From contig JAUZSF010000019.1 in the NCBI GenBank assembly GCA_030949705.1, positions 123,601 through 187,600 of the forward strand: a stretch of 64,000 nt of DNA, written 5' to 3'. How positions within the stretch are numbered: position 1 is the first letter of the stretch; the number at the start of each line of letters is the position of its first letter. The stretch is from Robiginitomaculum sp. Its GTDB lineage: Bacteria; Pseudomonadota; Alphaproteobacteria; Caulobacterales; Maricaulaceae. A program made the position numbers and the translations under genes. Positions 29,112 through 37,743 of this stretch are shown one piece after another. The notes below the pieces were generated by a model. It did no database searches, had not been told where the DNA came from, and was given only the letters and a program-made list of their open reading frames with translations.

Positions 29112-30039
29112 TCCAGGTGCTGTTTTGTGCACCCATGGCCGATTGGGCGGCATACCAGACCCCTTTGCGCCGGGCCCTGGATGAAACCGGACTGAACTAT
29201 ACTTTGTCAGCTGAATGCACAGACCCGGCAAAGGTGGACTATCTTGTTTATGCCCCCGGCGGACCGGTGAAAAATTTCACTGCTTTTTCCCGTGCCAAGG
29301 CGGTCTTGAGCCTCTGGGCGGGGGTCGAGCGCATTGTGGGCAATGACACCCTGACCATCCCCTTGGCCCGCATGGTGGATCGTGGCCTGTCTGAAGGTAT
29401 GCGCGAATGGGTCACCGGCCATGTGTTGCGCCATCATCTTGGCATGGATCGCCATATCCTGGGACTGAACGGGCAATGGCAAGCCGAGGCGCCGCCGCTG
29501 GCACGAAACCGCACCGTGGGCATTTTAGGGCTGGGCGCACTGGGGCAGACCTGCGCCGCGGCGTTGGCGGCCCTGAATTTTAACGTATTGGGATGGAGTC
29601 GTCGGCCAAAAGATATGCCCGGCATCACCTGTCTTAGTGGGGATGATGGCCTGAATGAAGTGTTATCCAATGCTGAAATTCTGGTTTTATTACTGCCGCA
29701 AACGGCGCCAACCCGGCATATTCGAATGCCAAAACGCTCGCCCAATTGCCCAAAGGCGCGGTGATCATCAATCCCGGGCGCGGGTCGCTGATCAATGACG
29801 AGGCCTTGCTGGCTGCCTTGGACAGTGGCCATATTGATCATGCAACACTGGACGTGTTTGTGGTCGAACCCCTGCCCGCTGCGCACCCGTTCTGGGCGCA
29901 CCCACGGGTTACGGTCACACCGCACATTGCCTCGCAAACCCGGCCCGACACGGCCAGCGAAATGATCGCGCAAAACATTGCCCGCTGTGAGGCCGGCGCG
30001 CCGCTCTTGCATCTGGTGGACCGCCAAGCCGGGTATTAG
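29108..30039 (+). CDS. D-2-hydroxyacid dehydrogenase, glyoxylate/hydroxypyruvate reductase A-like (frameshifted)
   Basis: About 310 aa if one missing base is restored near 29721-29725. Upstream frame: NAD(P)-binding 'VGILGLGALGQTCAAAL'. Downstream frame: 'NPGRGSLINDEALLAAL', 'DVFVVEPLP' with catalytic Glu, and 'TPHIAS' with catalytic His. The break falls between 'PTRHI' and 'NAKTLAQLPKG'. It reduces glyoxylate or hydroxypyruvate in the closest known members. The GTG start overlaps the VOC gene stop. This is the only break outside lgt that looks like a lost base. Confidence 0.8.
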
Positions 30040-30076
30040 GGTCCAGACTCATTCAGATGACTGAGTCTGGACCCTA
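30037..30076. terminator. Long perfect hairpin after the 2-hydroxyacid dehydrogenase gene
   Basis: A 15-bp perfect inverted repeat (GGGTCCAGACTCA core) with a 10-base loop begins on the stop codon itself. There is no T-run after it, so it could be a processing/stability hairpin or a repeat element as well as a terminator. Confidence 0.5.
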
Positions 30077-30131
30077 GAGCGCCAGGTCAATAGATGCACA
30101 GCTCTCTCTCCTTCTATCTTGAAAAATCAGT

Positions 30132-30160
30132 TTGACTTTCATATTCATTTCATGTACTTT
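30132..30160 (+). promoter_or_regulatory. Likely sigma-70-type promoter for the membrane protein/regulator pair
   Basis: TTGACT at 30132-30137 and TACTTT at 30155-30160 are 17 bp apart, about 30 bp before the ATG at 30192. The stretch is AT-rich compared with the surroundings. Confidence 0.45.
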
Positions 30161-30191
30161 GTTTTTCAAAGTTCTTTTCATGGAGGTTTTT

Positions 30192-30824
30192 ATGTCAGAA
30201 CATGGAATGGAAAAAGAGGTTGCCTCTGACCTGAAATATATGAAAAGCCTGGCCAAAGAGGGACAGCAGGCACCGCTATTGGGTGGCCGTTTTACGGTTT
30301 TGTGGGGAACATTGGTGGCCATCGCCCTGTTCACGCAATGGCTGGTACTGACTGGCCAAGCCCCGTTTGGACCCGAAGCCTTGATATATGTCTGGTCCGG
30401 TATCGGCGTTCTGGGCTGGCTGGGTTCGGCGGTCCTGGGCCGTTCGTTAAGGGGAAAACCGGGCACCGGCTCGATTGGAAACCGGGCGGAAAGCGCGGTG
30501 TGGTCGGCGGGTGGCTTTGCCATTTTCATCTATGTGTTGGCGGTCATCGCCGCGGTTTATGTCGGCAAGGCACATTATGGAATCTTCAACACCATCATGA
30601 TGGTGGCGTTCAGCATTTATGGCATTTGCTATTTCACCACCGGTGGCCTTGCGGGCAATCGAAATATGTACGTTATCGGTGCCCTTTGCTTTGTCGCCGC
30701 AATCATCAATGGTGCCCTGATCAATCAGCCCATTGTCTATCTGATTGATACTGGTTTTGTGGTGCTGGTCACCGTTATCCCCGGTGCCCTGCAAATGCGG
30801 GCCGAACCATCCCCCGTTGTTTAA
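30192..30824 (+). CDS. Multi-pass membrane protein of unknown function
   Basis: 210 aa. The ATG at 30192 has a strong GGAGG five bases upstream; the longer frame from 30132 covers the promoter and was rejected. A 35-residue charged N-terminus ('EKEVASDLKYMKSLAKEGQ') is followed by about six hydrophobic segments in tight succession and a short tail. I recognise no family motif. It lies 11 bp before a small winged-helix gene. Membrane protein plus regulator pairs of this kind are common in bacteria, so the second gene may control the first. Confidence 0.7.
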   Translation: MSEHGMEKEVASDLKYMKSLAKEGQQAPLLGGRFTVLWGTLVAIALFTQWLVLTGQAPFGPEALIYVWSGIGVLGWLGSAVLGRSLRGKPGTGSIGNRAESAVWSAGGFAIFIYVLAVIAAVYVGKAHYGIFNTIMMVAFSIYGICYFTTGGLAGNRNMYVIGALCFVAAIINGALINQPIVYLIDTGFVVLVTVIPGALQMRAEPSPVV

Positions 30825-30835
30825 GTATCACCATC

Positions 30836-31138
30836 ATGAAACCGCAATTTAATACCAACACGCTGGATCCGATCATTCACGGGCGGCTCCGCCTGGGCAT
30901 GATGGCTTATCTGGCCTCAGTCAGCGCGGCCAGCTTTGGCGAATTAAAACAAAAACTAGAGGCATCAGATGGCAATCTCTCCACCCATTTGCGCAAGCTG
31001 GAAGATGCAGGCTATGTGCGGATAAAAAAGAGCTTTGTCGGTCGCAAACCGCTGACCGAAGTGTCCTTAAGCCAAAAGGGCTGCACCGCCTGGATTGACT
31101 ATCTTGGCCATATGCAAACCCTGCTGAATGGCGGCTAG
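30836..31138 (+). CDS. Small winged-helix transcriptional regulator (HTH_34/MarR-like)
   Basis: 100 aa. 'LDPIIHGRLRLGMMAYLA' opens the first helices, 'SFGELKQKLEASDGNLSTHLRKLEDAGYV' spans helix-turn-helix and recognition helix, and 'FVGRKPLTEVSLSQKG' is the wing. This is the single-domain winged-helix type often annotated as a transcriptional regulator next to a membrane protein. It is probably dimeric and may repress its own operon; no inverted repeat stands out in the promoter. The ATG at 30836 follows the membrane gene stop by 11 bp. Confidence 0.8.
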   Translation: MKPQFNTNTLDPIIHGRLRLGMMAYLASVSAASFGELKQKLEASDGNLSTHLRKLEDAGYVRIKKSFVGRKPLTEVSLSQKGCTAWIDYLGHMQTLLNGG

Positions 31139-31150
31139 TGCCGCCATCAG

Positions 31151-32554
31151 CTACATTTGCATGGTCCAGCCCTCAACTCCCATGGCCGCCTGTCGCAGCG
31201 CCTCAGATAGCGTCGGGTGGGCATGGCAGGTCCGGGCAATATCTTCGGAGGCGGCGCGAAACTCCATCGCCAGGGCAGCCTCACCGATCATTTCCGAGAC
31301 ATTAGGCCCCATCATATGCACACCCAGAATTTCGTCTGTGGCGGCATCGGCCAGCACTTTGACAAAGCCTGCCGTTTCATGATTGGCCCGCGCCCGCGAA
31401 TTGGCAGTAAAGGGAAAGGCACCTTTTTTGAAAGCGATGCCCGCCTCTTTTAACTCTTCTTCGGTACGGCCGACCCAGGCGATCTCCGGCGAGGTATAAA
31501 CCACCCCTGGAATGACATTGTAATTCACATGAGCTGCTTTGCCGACAATGGCCTCGGCACAGGCAACGCCCTCTTCCTCGGCCTTGTGGGCCAGCATTGG
31601 ACCCGTCGTGCAATCGCCAATGGCCCAAATGCCGGGCGCGCCAGTTTTCCAGTGATCGGTTTCGATAAAGCCGCGTTTGTCGGTTTTCACCCCGACCTCT
31701 TCCAGCCCCAAACCTTGGGTATAGGGACGACGGCCAATGCACACCAGAACGGTTTCGGCCTCCAGGGTCTGCGTCTCGCCGCCCTTTGCCGGCTCCATGG
31801 TGAGTTTCAATTTGGTCTTCAGCTTTTCAATGCCGGTAACCTTCATACCCAGATGAAAATCAAAGCCCTGTCGCTTGAACTGACGCTGCGCCTGTTTGGC
31901 AATCTCTGCGTCGGCACCCGGCAATATACGCGGTAAAAACTCCACCACACTGACCTGCGCCCCCAGGCGCCGCCAGACCGAACCCAGCTCCAGCCCGATC
32001 ACCCCTGCACCAATCACCACCATGGATTTTGGCACTTTTGGCAGGGATAATGCGCCGGTAGAGGAAACAATGCGTTCCTCATCAATTTCCACCCCTGGCA
32101 AAGGCGTGACCTCTGAGCCAGTGGCGATGACAATATTCTTGGTGGCCAAGGTGGTGGTCTTGCCCTTGGCATCGGTGACTTCCACCTGCCCGGCTCCGAC
32201 GATCCGTCCTGTGCCGGTGATATGCTCCACCTTGTTTTTCTTGAATAAAAACGCAATGCCCTTGGTCAGACCATCCACCGTCTCGGCTTTGCTGGCCATC
32301 ATTTTTTCAAGGTCCAGGGATACACCACTGGCCTTGATGCCAAGGTCCGCATATGGCCCCGAAACACCCTCATAAATTTCCGACGCATGTAGCAAGGCCT
32401 TGGAGGGAATACACCCTACATTCAGGCAGGTACCGCCCAGGGTGGTACCTTTTTCAACGCAGGCGACTTTCAGGCCCAACTGCCCGGCACGGATGGCGCA
32501 ATTATAGCCCCCCGGTCCACCACCAATAATGATCAGATCATATGTCTCTGCCAT
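31151..32554 (-). CDS. lpdA: Dihydrolipoyl dehydrogenase (E3)
   Basis: 467 aa. FAD-binding 'IIIGGGPGGYNCAIRAGQLG', redox-active disulphide in 'GGTCLNVGCIPSK', NAD-binding 'VIGAGVIGLELGSVW', and C-terminal catalytic 'CHAHPTLSEALR' with the His-Glu pair. Reoxidises lipoamide in the pyruvate, 2-oxoglutarate or branched-chain complexes, or in glycine cleavage. No E1 or E2 genes are adjacent, so which complex it serves is unknown. It converges with the winged-helix gene, with a 12-bp gap. Confidence 0.96.
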   Translation of the reverse strand: MAETYDLIIIGGGPGGYNCAIRAGQLGLKVACVEKGTTLGGTCLNVGCIPSKALLHASEIYEGVSGPYADLGIKASGVSLDLEKMMASKAETVDGLTKGIAFLFKKNKVEHITGTGRIVGAGQVEVTDAKGKTTTLATKNIVIATGSEVTPLPGVEIDEERIVSSTGALSLPKVPKSMVVIGAGVIGLELGSVWRRLGAQVSVVEFLPRILPGADAEIAKQAQRQFKRQGFDFHLGMKVTGIEKLKTKLKLTMEPAKGGETQTLEAETVLVCIGRRPYTQGLGLEEVGVKTDKRGFIETDHWKTGAPGIWAIGDCTTGPMLAHKAEEEGVACAEAIVGKAAHVNYNVIPGVVYTSPEIAWVGRTEEELKEAGIAFKKGAFPFTANSRARANHETAGFVKVLADAATDEILGVHMMGPNVSEMIGEAALAMEFRAASEDIARTCHAHPTLSEALRQAAMGVEGWTMQM

Positions 32555-32649
32555 GGGAATCGCCGCTCCTTTGCCCAGAATTCCCCTTATAGGTGCGTGC
32601 TGTGGCGCGCCAGGTCAACCGTTCTGATATGGGTTTATCTGTCAGCGGC

Positions 32650-33072
32650 CTAGTGCTTGAATCGCCGCCGCCGCGCCGCAGCGCTGGCATGCCAGGCCAA
32701 CAGCATGGTCAGCGCGATCATCACACCAGAGGCGATAACACCCGCCTGGCCATAATACTTCACCCCTTCAGCCATCATGATGTCATAGCCAATAAAGGCC
32801 AACAGCATCAACAAGCTGGCCAGCCATAACAGTATTGGGGCCAGTTTTCGTTGCAGGATTAAGAGCATCCCACCGGCTGTCCCCAACACTATGGTCCCCC
32901 CCCATAATGCCTTTCGCCACAAGGGAAAGTCCTGAATCCAGGCGATCATTTGTGGTGGAAAATCCTTCAGATAAATCTCATTGCCCGTCAGGGTCAGGAA
33001 CATATCCAGCCCGGCATAGGCCCAGAATATCAGGGTGAACAGGCTGATCAGCCAAAACAAGAGCGCTTTCAT
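32650..33072 (-). CDS. Small four-helix membrane protein, unknown function
   Basis: 140 aa from the ATG at 33072, which has GGAACG upstream. There are four hydrophobic segments: 'LLFWLISLFTLIFWAYAG', then a loop 'LTGNEIYLKDFPPQ', then 'ALWGGTIVLGTAGGML', 'LLWLASLLMLLAFIG' and a last helix, with an Arg-rich cytoplasmic end. Similar short proteins occur in alphaproteobacteria and are sometimes mislabelled as transporters; I cannot give a function. It is divergent from gcdH. Confidence 0.65.
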   Translation of the reverse strand: MKALLFWLISLFTLIFWAYAGLDMFLTLTGNEIYLKDFPPQMIAWIQDFPLWRKALWGGTIVLGTAGGMLLILQRKLAPILLWLASLLMLLAFIGYDIMMAEGVKYYGQAGVIASGVMIALTMLLAWHASAAARRRRFKH

Positions 33073-33229
33073 CGTGCCGTTCCATTTCGCCTGTTTTCCA
33101 TGCCCGACATCAAAGCACAGTATGGCCACCAGCGCCAATACAGATAACAAGCGGTCCAAAGGGGCGTAAAATGCAGTTTTTTGCTTCGGCGTCCATACGG
33201 GTCTGGCGCACGGCTTAAAAACGCAATAT

Positions 33230-33280
33230 GGGTTTGGCAAATCATTGATCACCGATACGGCGCAAGGAAAGGCCAAACCC
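33230..33280 (+). promoter_or_regulatory. Inverted repeat in the gcdH leader abutting the start codon
   Basis: GGGTTTGGC at 33230-33238 is perfectly complementary to GCCAAACCC at 33272-33280, which ends right before the ATG at 33281. The ribosome site AAGGAAAGG lies in the 33-base loop next to the right arm. In mRNA this could hide the start. Confidence 0.35.
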
Positions 33281-34460
33281 ATGAGCAACCCTTTGACTTT
33301 TGACTGGCAGGATCCGCTCTTGCTGGACCGGGAGCTGAACGAAGACGAACGCATGGTCCGCGATGCAGCAAGAAGTTATGCGCAAGACAAGCTGATGCCC
33401 CGTATTCTGACTGCCAATCGCGAAGAGCGCTTTGATCGAGAGATCTTAAACGAAATGGGCGAGATGGGCTTTCTGGGCTCCACTTTGCCGGAAAAATATG
33501 GCTGTTCCGAAACTTCGCACGTCATATACGGGCTGATTGCCCGCGAAATAGAGCGGGTGGATTCGGGATATCGCTCGGTGATGAGCGTACAATCCTCGCT
33601 GGTAATGTACCCGATTTATGAATTTGGTTCCGAGGCATTACGCGAAAAATGGCTGCCCGGTCTGGCCAGTGGCGACAAGGTGGGCTGTTTTGGCCTGACC
33701 GAGGCCGATGGTGGCTCTGATCCCGGGGCCATGCGCACCAACGCCAAAAAAGTTGACGGCGGCTATGTGCTGAACGGTTCCAAAATGTGGATTTCCAATG
33801 CCCCGATTTCTGATGTGGCGGTGGTCTGGGCCAAGCTGGATGGCGTCATTCGCGGCTTTGTGGTTGAACGCGGCATGGACGGCTTCACCACCCCCCAAGA
33901 TCGAGGGCAAAATGTCCCTGCGCGCCTCCATCACTGGCGAATTGGCACTGGATGATGTGTTCGTGCCCGAAGAAAACCTGTTTCCCGACGTGAAGGGCCT
34001 GCGCGGGCCATTCTCCTGTCTGAACAAGGCCCGTTACGGCATTGCCTGGGGCGCCATGGGCGCGGCGGAGTTTTGCTGGCACGCGGCGCGTTCCTACGCC
34101 ATGGACCGCATCGTGTTTGGCAAACCGATTGCTGGGACCCAATTGGTCCAAAAGAAACTGGCCGATATGCAGACCGAAATCACGCTGGGCCTTTTAGGCG
34201 CGCTGCGCCTTGGCCGCCTGATTGATGAAGGGGCCTTTATCCCCGAGGCCATCTCGCTGATGAAACGTAATAATTGTGGCAAGGCGCTGGATATTGCCCG
34301 GGCATCCAGGGACATTCACGGCGGCAACGGTATTTCTGATGAATACCACGTCATTCGCCATATGATGAATCTGGAAACCGTCAACACCTATGAAGGCACC
34401 CATGATGTTCATGCCCTGATCCTGGGACGCGCCCAAACCGGCTTGCAGGCGTTTTACTGA
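33281..34460 (+). CDS. gcdH: Glutaryl-CoA dehydrogenase (frameshifted)
   Basis: About 392 aa when one C is removed from the six at 33891-33896, which joins 'GMDGFTTP' to '[20 protein letters not shown]' in phase. Oxidatively decarboxylates glutaryl-CoA to crotonyl-CoA, passing electrons to ETF. Family landmarks include '[16 protein letters not shown]', '[15 protein letters not shown]', '[15 protein letters not shown]' and '[17 protein letters not shown]', where the Glu is the catalytic base. The ATG at 33281 has AAGGAAAGG. It is first gene of a plus-strand run reaching the CoA-transferase. Confidence 0.92.
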
Positions 34461-34762
34461 TGGGAATGCAAATCTTCATGGTCACGGCACAGGATCATCC
34501 AGACAGCACCCAAAAACGGGCAAGTCTGCGACCCGATCATTTGCGCTGGATCGAAAAAGAGGCCGATGCCTTTTTGATGGCCGGTCCATTGCGCAAAACG
34601 GCGGAGGGGCCGGTTATCGGCTCGCATTTGATCATGCAGGCAAAGAATGAGGCGGCGCTTAAAAGCATACTGGCAGCAGACCCTTATGCCAAAGGCGATC
34701 TATTTGCCGAGGTTACGATTACGCATTTTCAACCGGTCACAGGCGCATGGCTAAAAACGTGA
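34460..34762 (+). CDS. YciI family protein
   Basis: 100 aa, ferredoxin-like alpha/beta fold. 'SLRPDHLRWIEKEADAFLMAGPL' carries the conserved His and the 'GPL' typical of YciI-like proteins, and 'DPYAKGDLF' near the end matches the conserved Asp-Pro. Biochemical role in the family is mostly unknown. The ATG overlaps the gcdH stop by one base (TGATG) and its end overlaps the crotonase start by 16 bp, so it is tightly coupled to both. Confidence 0.8.
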   Translation: MGMQIFMVTAQDHPDSTQKRASLRPDHLRWIEKEADAFLMAGPLRKTAEGPVIGSHLIMQAKNEAALKSILAADPYAKGDLFAEVTITHFQPVTGAWLKT

Positions 34763-35538
34763 GCACACCGGACATATCGTTGGTTAAAAACGCTCCCATT
34801 GCCGAACTGGTACTGAACCGTCCCCCTGCCAAAAACGCCATTAGCCATGCCATGTGGCGGGCGATACCGGGCCTGGTTGGTGAAGCCGCCAGCGACCCGG
34901 CGATCCGCGTGCTGGTCATTCATGGTGGGGATACTGCCTCTTTCAGCGCCGGGGCCGACATTGCCGAACTGGCCAAGATTGCCGACACCCCCGAGGCAGC
35001 AGATCACTTTCATGAGCAAATGCGCATCGCGCTGGAAACGCTGGCCCGTTTTCCGGGGCCGGTCATTGCCCGCATAGATGGTCCGTGCATTGGCGCGGGG
35101 ATGGCCCTGGCGCTGGCCTGTGATCTGCGCTTTGCCGCGAACACCGCGCGTTTTGGAGTGACCCCGGCCAAGCTGGGCCTGACCTATCCGTTGGCCGACA
35201 CGCGGGCACTGGTGGCGCTGATCGGGCCGGCACGAGCCAAGGATCTGATTTTTTCATCACGCCTGATCGACGCGGACGAGGCTTTGCGTCTTGGCCTGGT
35301 GGAACGGGTTCTGCCTGAACATGAACTGATTGATTACACTCAGAGCTATGTACAGCAATTGTGCGAACGTTCCGCCCACACCCAGCGCGCCATGAAAACC
35401 ATGATCAATGCGATGGGCGATCATGATCCCGTGCTGTCCCTTCAAAGCCAGGATGTTTTCATAGAGAGTTTTTCCATTACTGACTTCAAGGAAGGCGTTC
35501 TTGCTTTTTCGCAAAAGCGCAAACCTGACTTTTCCTGA
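34747..35538 (+). CDS. Enoyl-CoA hydratase/isomerase (crotonase) family protein
   Basis: 263 aa. The oxyanion-hole stretches are present: 'FSAGADIAELAK' and 'DGPCIGAGMALALACDLRFA'. The site that holds a catalytic Glu in true hydratases (FGxPE) reads 'FGVTPAKLGL', and the second Glu region reads 'YPLADTRAL', so both acid residues seem absent. Water addition by the usual mechanism is doubtful; another crotonase reaction is possible. It begins inside the end of the YciI gene. Context suggests it acts on an acyl-CoA near the glutarate route. Confidence 0.85.
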   Translation: MAKNVSTPDISLVKNAPIAELVLNRPPAKNAISHAMWRAIPGLVGEAASDPAIRVLVIHGGDTASFSAGADIAELAKIADTPEAADHFHEQMRIALETLARFPGPVIARIDGPCIGAGMALALACDLRFAANTARFGVTPAKLGLTYPLADTRALVALIGPARAKDLIFSSRLIDADEALRLGLVERVLPEHELIDYTQSYVQQLCERSAHTQRAMKTMINAMGDHDPVLSLQSQDVFIESFSITDFKEGVLAFSQKRKPDFS

Positions 35539-35556
35539 ACCATAAGGACTTACGCT

Positions 35557-36210
35557 ATGATCAAACTCTATAACTCTGCCCTCTCTCCCTTTGCGGCACG
35601 GGTGCGCATGGCCCTCTATTTCAAGGGCATAGACTGGGAAGACGTCTCGCCGCCAGGCGGCCTGAAATCCGAAGAATACCTGTCCATTAATCCCGCCGGG
35701 CGCATTCCGGTGCTGGAAATGGAAAGCGGTTATCATCTGCCTGAATCCGAAGTGATTATGGAATATCTTGAAGATGCTTATCCCGGCCCCACTTTGCGCC
35801 CCCAAGATCCGGAATTGCGCGCCCGGGCGCGGGTGCTGGCCCGCATTTCCGATTTTCATGTGGCCGAACATATGCGGCCTCTCTTTGGCCAGCTGAGCGC
35901 CAAGGACAAGGATCAGGCGGTTATCAAGGCCAGCTTTGAAAATATTGACGATGGCTTGCGCTATCTGGAAGCTCAGCTTTGCCCAGGCCCATGGGCCGTG
36001 GGCGCCCATATGAGCACCGCGGATTGTGCACTGGTGCCGGTCTTGTTTTTTGTCGAAATGCTGGGCGGGGTTTATGGTGTTACCAATATTTTTGGTGCCC
36101 ATGACACGGTTTCGGCCTATTGGTCAGCGGTCAAGGCCCAACCCTTGAGCGTGAAAATCCTTGACGAAATTCAAAAAGGGCTGGCTGAATACATGGCCAG
36201 TCAACAATAA
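35557..36210 (+). CDS. Glutathione S-transferase family protein
   Basis: 217 aa. Thioredoxin-fold N-terminal domain with 'YNSALSPFAARVRMALYFKG' split at the active-site Ser (about residue 8), cis-Pro in 'GRIPVLEME', and glutathione gamma-Glu contact 'PESEVIMEYLED'. The C-terminal half is all-helical. The pattern is zeta/maleylacetoacetate isomerase-like, but the substrate is unknown. It lies 18 bp after the crotonase gene and 9 bp before the CoA-transferase, and so probably in one operon. Confidence 0.88.
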   Translation: MIKLYNSALSPFAARVRMALYFKGIDWEDVSPPGGLKSEEYLSINPAGRIPVLEMESGYHLPESEVIMEYLEDAYPGPTLRPQDPELRARARVLARISDFHVAEHMRPLFGQLSAKDKDQAVIKASFENIDDGLRYLEAQLCPGPWAVGAHMSTADCALVPVLFFVEMLGGVYGVTNIFGAHDTVSAYWSAVKAQPLSVKILDEIQKGLAEYMASQQ

Positions 36211-36219
36211 AGGACTTTG

Positions 36220-37440
36220 ATGACCGAGCCTCAGGGAGCTTTGCACGGCGTACGCATACTGGATCTTTCCCGTGTGCTGGCCGGGCCGTGGGCAACGCAA
36301 ACCCTGGCGGATCTGGGGGCCGAGGTCATCAAGGTCGAGCGCCCGGGCGTGGGGGATGATACCCGCACCTGGGGGCCACCCTTTTATGAAGACAAGAATG
36401 GTGACCAAAGCGATTCGGCTTACTTCATGGTGGCCAATCGCAATAAGGCGTCGCTCTGTGTGGATTTTTCCACCCCCGAAGGCCAGGCCATATTGCACGA
36501 TTTGATCGGCAAATGCGATGTGCTGGTGGAGAATTTCAAGACCGGCCATCTGGCCCGTTATGGGCTGGATTATGAAAGCGCCCTCGCGCTGAACCCGGCG
36601 CTGGTCTATTGCTCGATCACCGGCTTTGGCCAGACCGGCCCCATGCGCGATCGCGCCGGTTATGATTATCTGGTTCAGGCCATGAGCGGTCTGATGAGTG
36701 TCACCGGCGAAGCGGACGGCCCGCCGACCAAAGTGGGGCTGGCCATATCGGATCTGGTATCGGGGCTTTATGCCTCCAACGCCATTATCGCCGCGCTTTT
36801 CAGTGCCCGGCAAACCGGCAAGGGCCAACATATCGACATTTCCCTGCTGGATTGCCAGATGGCGGTGATGACCAATCAGGCGGCCAATACCATGCTGACC
36901 GGCCAGGAGGCCCGACGCATGGGCACGCGCCACCCCTCGCTGGCCCCTTATCAGGTTTATCAGGCCGCCGATGCGCCGGTGGTCATCGCCGTGGCCAATG
37001 ACGGGCAATTTGTGCGCCTGTGTGATGCCATCGGCCTGCAAGGCTTGCACCATGATGCACGCTTTACCACCAATGCGGCACGGATTGAAAACCGCGACGC
37101 GCTGGATGATCTGATCGCGCCCCTGATCCTGGCCCGGCCGATCATCTGCTGGATAGAGGCACTGGCCGCCGTTGGCGTGCCGTGCAGCGCACTGAATACC
37201 GTCACGCAGGCCCTTAGCGAGCCACAAGTGATCGCGCGAGGTATGATTGATACGATGCCCCGCGATGATTTGAACAAACCCGTATCCGTCATGGCCTCGC
37301 CCTTGCGCCTTTCCGAAACCCCGGTGCGTGTGCCCAAGGCGCCGCCAAAACTGGGCGCAGATACCGATGCGGTTCTGAAATCCCTCCTGAACCTTGATGA
37401 TCTGAAAATTGCCCGCCTGCGCAAGCAAGGTATTATATAG
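36220..37440 (+). CDS. CaiB/BaiF CoA-transferase, candidate succinyl-CoA:glutarate CoA-transferase
   Basis: 406 aa, class III CoA-transferase. N-terminal 'LDLSRVLAGPWATQTLADLGAEVIKVE', nucleophilic Asp in 'DRAGYDYLVQAMSG' (residue about 150-ish), and 'ISLLDCQMAVM' are standard. The ATG at 36220 has AAGGA; TTG at 36217 is rejected. As last gene of the run that starts with gcdH, the likely job is to load CoA onto glutarate, as C7orf10/SUGCT does in animals; that substrate is inferred from context only. Confidence 0.88.
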   Translation: MTEPQGALHGVRILDLSRVLAGPWATQTLADLGAEVIKVERPGVGDDTRTWGPPFYEDKNGDQSDSAYFMVANRNKASLCVDFSTPEGQAILHDLIGKCDVLVENFKTGHLARYGLDYESALALNPALVYCSITGFGQTGPMRDRAGYDYLVQAMSGLMSVTGEADGPPTKVGLAISDLVSGLYASNAIIAALFSARQTGKGQHIDISLLDCQMAVMTNQAANTMLTGQEARRMGTRHPSLAPYQVYQAADAPVVIAVANDGQFVRLCDAIGLQGLHHDARFTTNAARIENRDALDDLIAPLILARPIICWIEALAAVGVPCSALNTVTQALSEPQVIARGMIDTMPRDDLNKPVSVMASPLRLSETPVRVPKAPPKLGADTDAVLKSLLNLDDLKIARLRKQGII

Positions 37441-37520
37441 CTTCGCCCTAGTGACGAATGCCCCAAGAGCGCTTATACAGTCGCCCATTAACCGTAACAC
37501 ACAGGAATTGAAGCTCTCGT

Positions 37521-37739
37521 ATGGCTAAAGAAGAACTATTGGAATTTCCCGGCGAAGTGACCGAATTGCTGCCCAACGCAACCTTTCGCGTAAAATTGGA
37601 AAATGATCACGAGATCATCGCCCACACCGCCGGTAAAATGCGCAAGAACCGCATTCGCGTTCTGGCAGGCGATAAAGTGCTGGTGGAAATGACGCCTTAT
37701 GACTTGACCAAAGGGCGCATCACCTATCGCTATAAGTAA
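37521..37739 (+). CDS. infA: Translation initiation factor IF-1
   Basis: 72 aa, one S1-like OB fold. '[20 protein letters not shown]'-type start (here '[16 protein letters not shown]'), '[19 protein letters not shown]' and end 'TYRYK' are near-universal in IF-1. Occupies the ribosomal A site during initiation. It begins an operon with maf, the RNase E/G gene and yacG, four bases before maf. Confidence 0.98.
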   Translation: MAKEELLEFPGEVTELLPNATFRVKLENDHEIIAHTAGKMRKNRIRVLAGDKVLVEMTPYDLTKGRITYRYK

Positions 37740-37743
37740 GCCG

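Noticed and set aside
36124..37500. 458-codon minus-strand open frame
   Set aside because: Antisense to the CaiB/BaiF transferase; no known motif and biased composition.
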